Assembly: GCA_023376005.1 (NCBI GenBank)
Contig: CM042157.1
Location: 53,793,012-53,857,011, forward strand
DNA from: Doryteuthis pealeii
Taxonomy: Eukaryota > Mollusca > Cephalopoda > Myopsida > Loliginidae
Length of the DNA: 64,000 bases
Direction: 5' to 3'
The notes under the pieces: model-generated
Told to the model about the DNA's origin: nothing
Database searches by the model: none
What the model saw: only the letters and a program-made list of their open reading frames with translations
Part shown: positions 62,861 through 64,000 of the stretch, one piece after another
Position numbering within the stretch: the stretch's first letter is position 1
How the letters are laid out: the number at the start of each line of letters is the position of its first letter
Position numbers and translations under genes: made by a program

Positions 62861-63565
62861 TCTTTCATAAAACCTTTTTTTAAACTCAACAAATTTTAAT
62901 AAAATTGTGTCAAAAAGAAGATAATGATAACAACAAAAAAATGACAGTATTGCCAATTGTTGAATCTGAATATTTAATTCTCTTTCCAATTATTTGCAAG
63001 TGAAGATTACTTCTCAACTGAAAACCCATGATGACTATTGGTCAATACCAGTACCACTCATATGCAAATTAGTATGACAACTGTCATGCAAATTTTGTTA
63101 GCTCCACCCATGGTAACAGTATCCTCTCCAAACATTTAATTGATGAAGAGGAAATAACTCTGGCTAGATGTGGTACTAATTTTGAAAGTACATACTACAC
63201 CAAGTGCATGCATCAACCTATTTCTCTGCTAGAAAACTTTATGCCATATTGCAGAGAATTTTATTCTGACAGACATTTTGTGTGAAGTCATGAAAATTGT
63301 GCCAAACATGTCAGATACAAAGTTTAACATTTTTAGATTCTTCTGATTCTTTGATAGTTTTTTTTTGAGACTCTAATGTGAAGATGCAGATGATAATAAT
63401 AGATGGACATTAAAACTGAATTCTAACATTTGAGCATTGGACGAGGATAAATTTTAATATCCAATCACATAAATATATTGAATTTCAATATTCAACCTCT
63501 AAAATATATTCTATTTCAACCTTCTGAAAAACTGATATGTGATAGAAAACTGCCTAAAATTTGTA
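62861..63565. other. no gene seen
   Basis: AT-rich sequence. No frame or family recognised. Confidence 0.45.
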
Positions 63566-63569
63566 TTAT

Positions 63570-63785
63570 TTGGACTATAATTCTCATCTTTATTGTTATA
63601 TACACAACATATTGGCCAATTTTGTCTCTGGTCTTCTTCAGATGTTTCTTGTTGGACTCAGGAACCTTCACCTCAAACTCCGGAGCCTTCACATTGTAAT
63701 CAGAAGCCTTCAAGGAACTTCAAACCAAATCCTTTATTCAGTCTATGTGGGTAAACTGTTTTCGTTAAACACGACCAGTAAGAAA
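63570..63785 (-). repeat. dispersed repeat with CTGAAGAAGACC-type stem
   Basis: Matches 45735-45935 block by block (ATCTTTATTGTTATATACAC, GGAGCCTTCACATTGTAATC, CCTTTATTCAGTC, GGGTAAACTGTT). The minus strand shows CTGAAGAAGACCAGAG...TTGGCCAATATG. Confidence 0.75.
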
Positions 63786-63799
63786 TGTTAAGCAGTTGG

Positions 63800-64000
63800 A
63801 CACATGACTCAATGGATATAATATAGTTCTAAGTGCCAATCGTCTGTAGTCTGCAGGTTCAAACTTGGCCAAGGGTGATAATAACATAGAATACTTAAAA
63901 TAGCTTAACACTTGTACCCGGTCATGGTTAATGGAATGAGAACAGTCTATTCCTGTGGATTTAATTAAAGGTTCAATATGATGTTTCGGGAAGGCTCTGA
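63800..64000 (+). mobile_element. tRNA-like SINE head, Arg-tRNA-like type, cut by window end
   Basis: ATGACTCAATGGATATAA (A-box-like) and TGCAGGTTCAAACTTGGCC (B-box-like) with tRNA spacing. The GGCTCAATGGATAA... pattern resembles arginine tRNAs, and tRNA-derived retroposons have been described in octopus. Its tail is outside the window. Confidence 0.6.

Overview
The window reads as a repeat-filled intergenic or intronic stretch of an animal nuclear genome, most likely a mollusc and probably a coleoid cephalopod such as an octopus. Grounds: strong AT richness, very many (TA)n, (CA)n and (CATA)n arrays, several families of tRNA-derived SINEs, heavily 5'-truncated LINE fragments and decayed DNA transposons. 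There are no bacterial operons, rRNA operons, CRISPR arrays or long intact ORFs. The organism call is inference.

Only one stretch looks like host coding sequence: a possible 70-residue terminal exon on the minus strand at 1672-1883. Everything else with protein similarity is mobile-element debris, recognised from family motifs recalled without a database search. DNA transposons: mariner pieces at 0.3-0.75, 5.2-5.6, 8.8-9.3, 10.0 and 34.5 kb; a full-length but dead Tc1/mariner element with long inverted ends at 29183-30741; a hAT deletion remnant at 36.2-36.8 kb; several MITE-like inverted-repeat elements (3.7, 22.7, 53.6, 59.4-60.1 kb) and a composite 2-kb inverted-repeat element at 23.07-25.13 kb. 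Retroelements: LINE family A (most fragments; RT core at 17.6-18.4 kb, C-terminal pieces at 7, 14, 33, 41.8, 43, 49 and 54 kb), LINE family B with a C-terminal zinc-knuckle region (34.9 and 52.2-53.3 kb), LINE family C (20.0 and 26-27 kb), and Penelope-like remnants (25.2 and 59 kb).

SINEs form at least six groups with different tRNA-like heads. Several groups end in the same 3' tail (GGCATAAAATAACCC... followed by ATCA/AACC repeats), which suggests mobilisation by one partner LINE.

The most interesting signal is a set of tRNA-headed repeats in which a hammerhead ribozyme motif (CUGAAGA, stem II, GAAA, cleavage site, stem I) lies a constant 27-30 nt downstream of the B box. There are three such loci (17.1, 24.0 and 58.7 kb), one with an apparently complete core, plus 3'-half copies about 300 bp apart that divide the locus into units. 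This is the layout expected of a ribozyme-bearing SINE or retrozyme. I do not know whether this family has been described in this organism.
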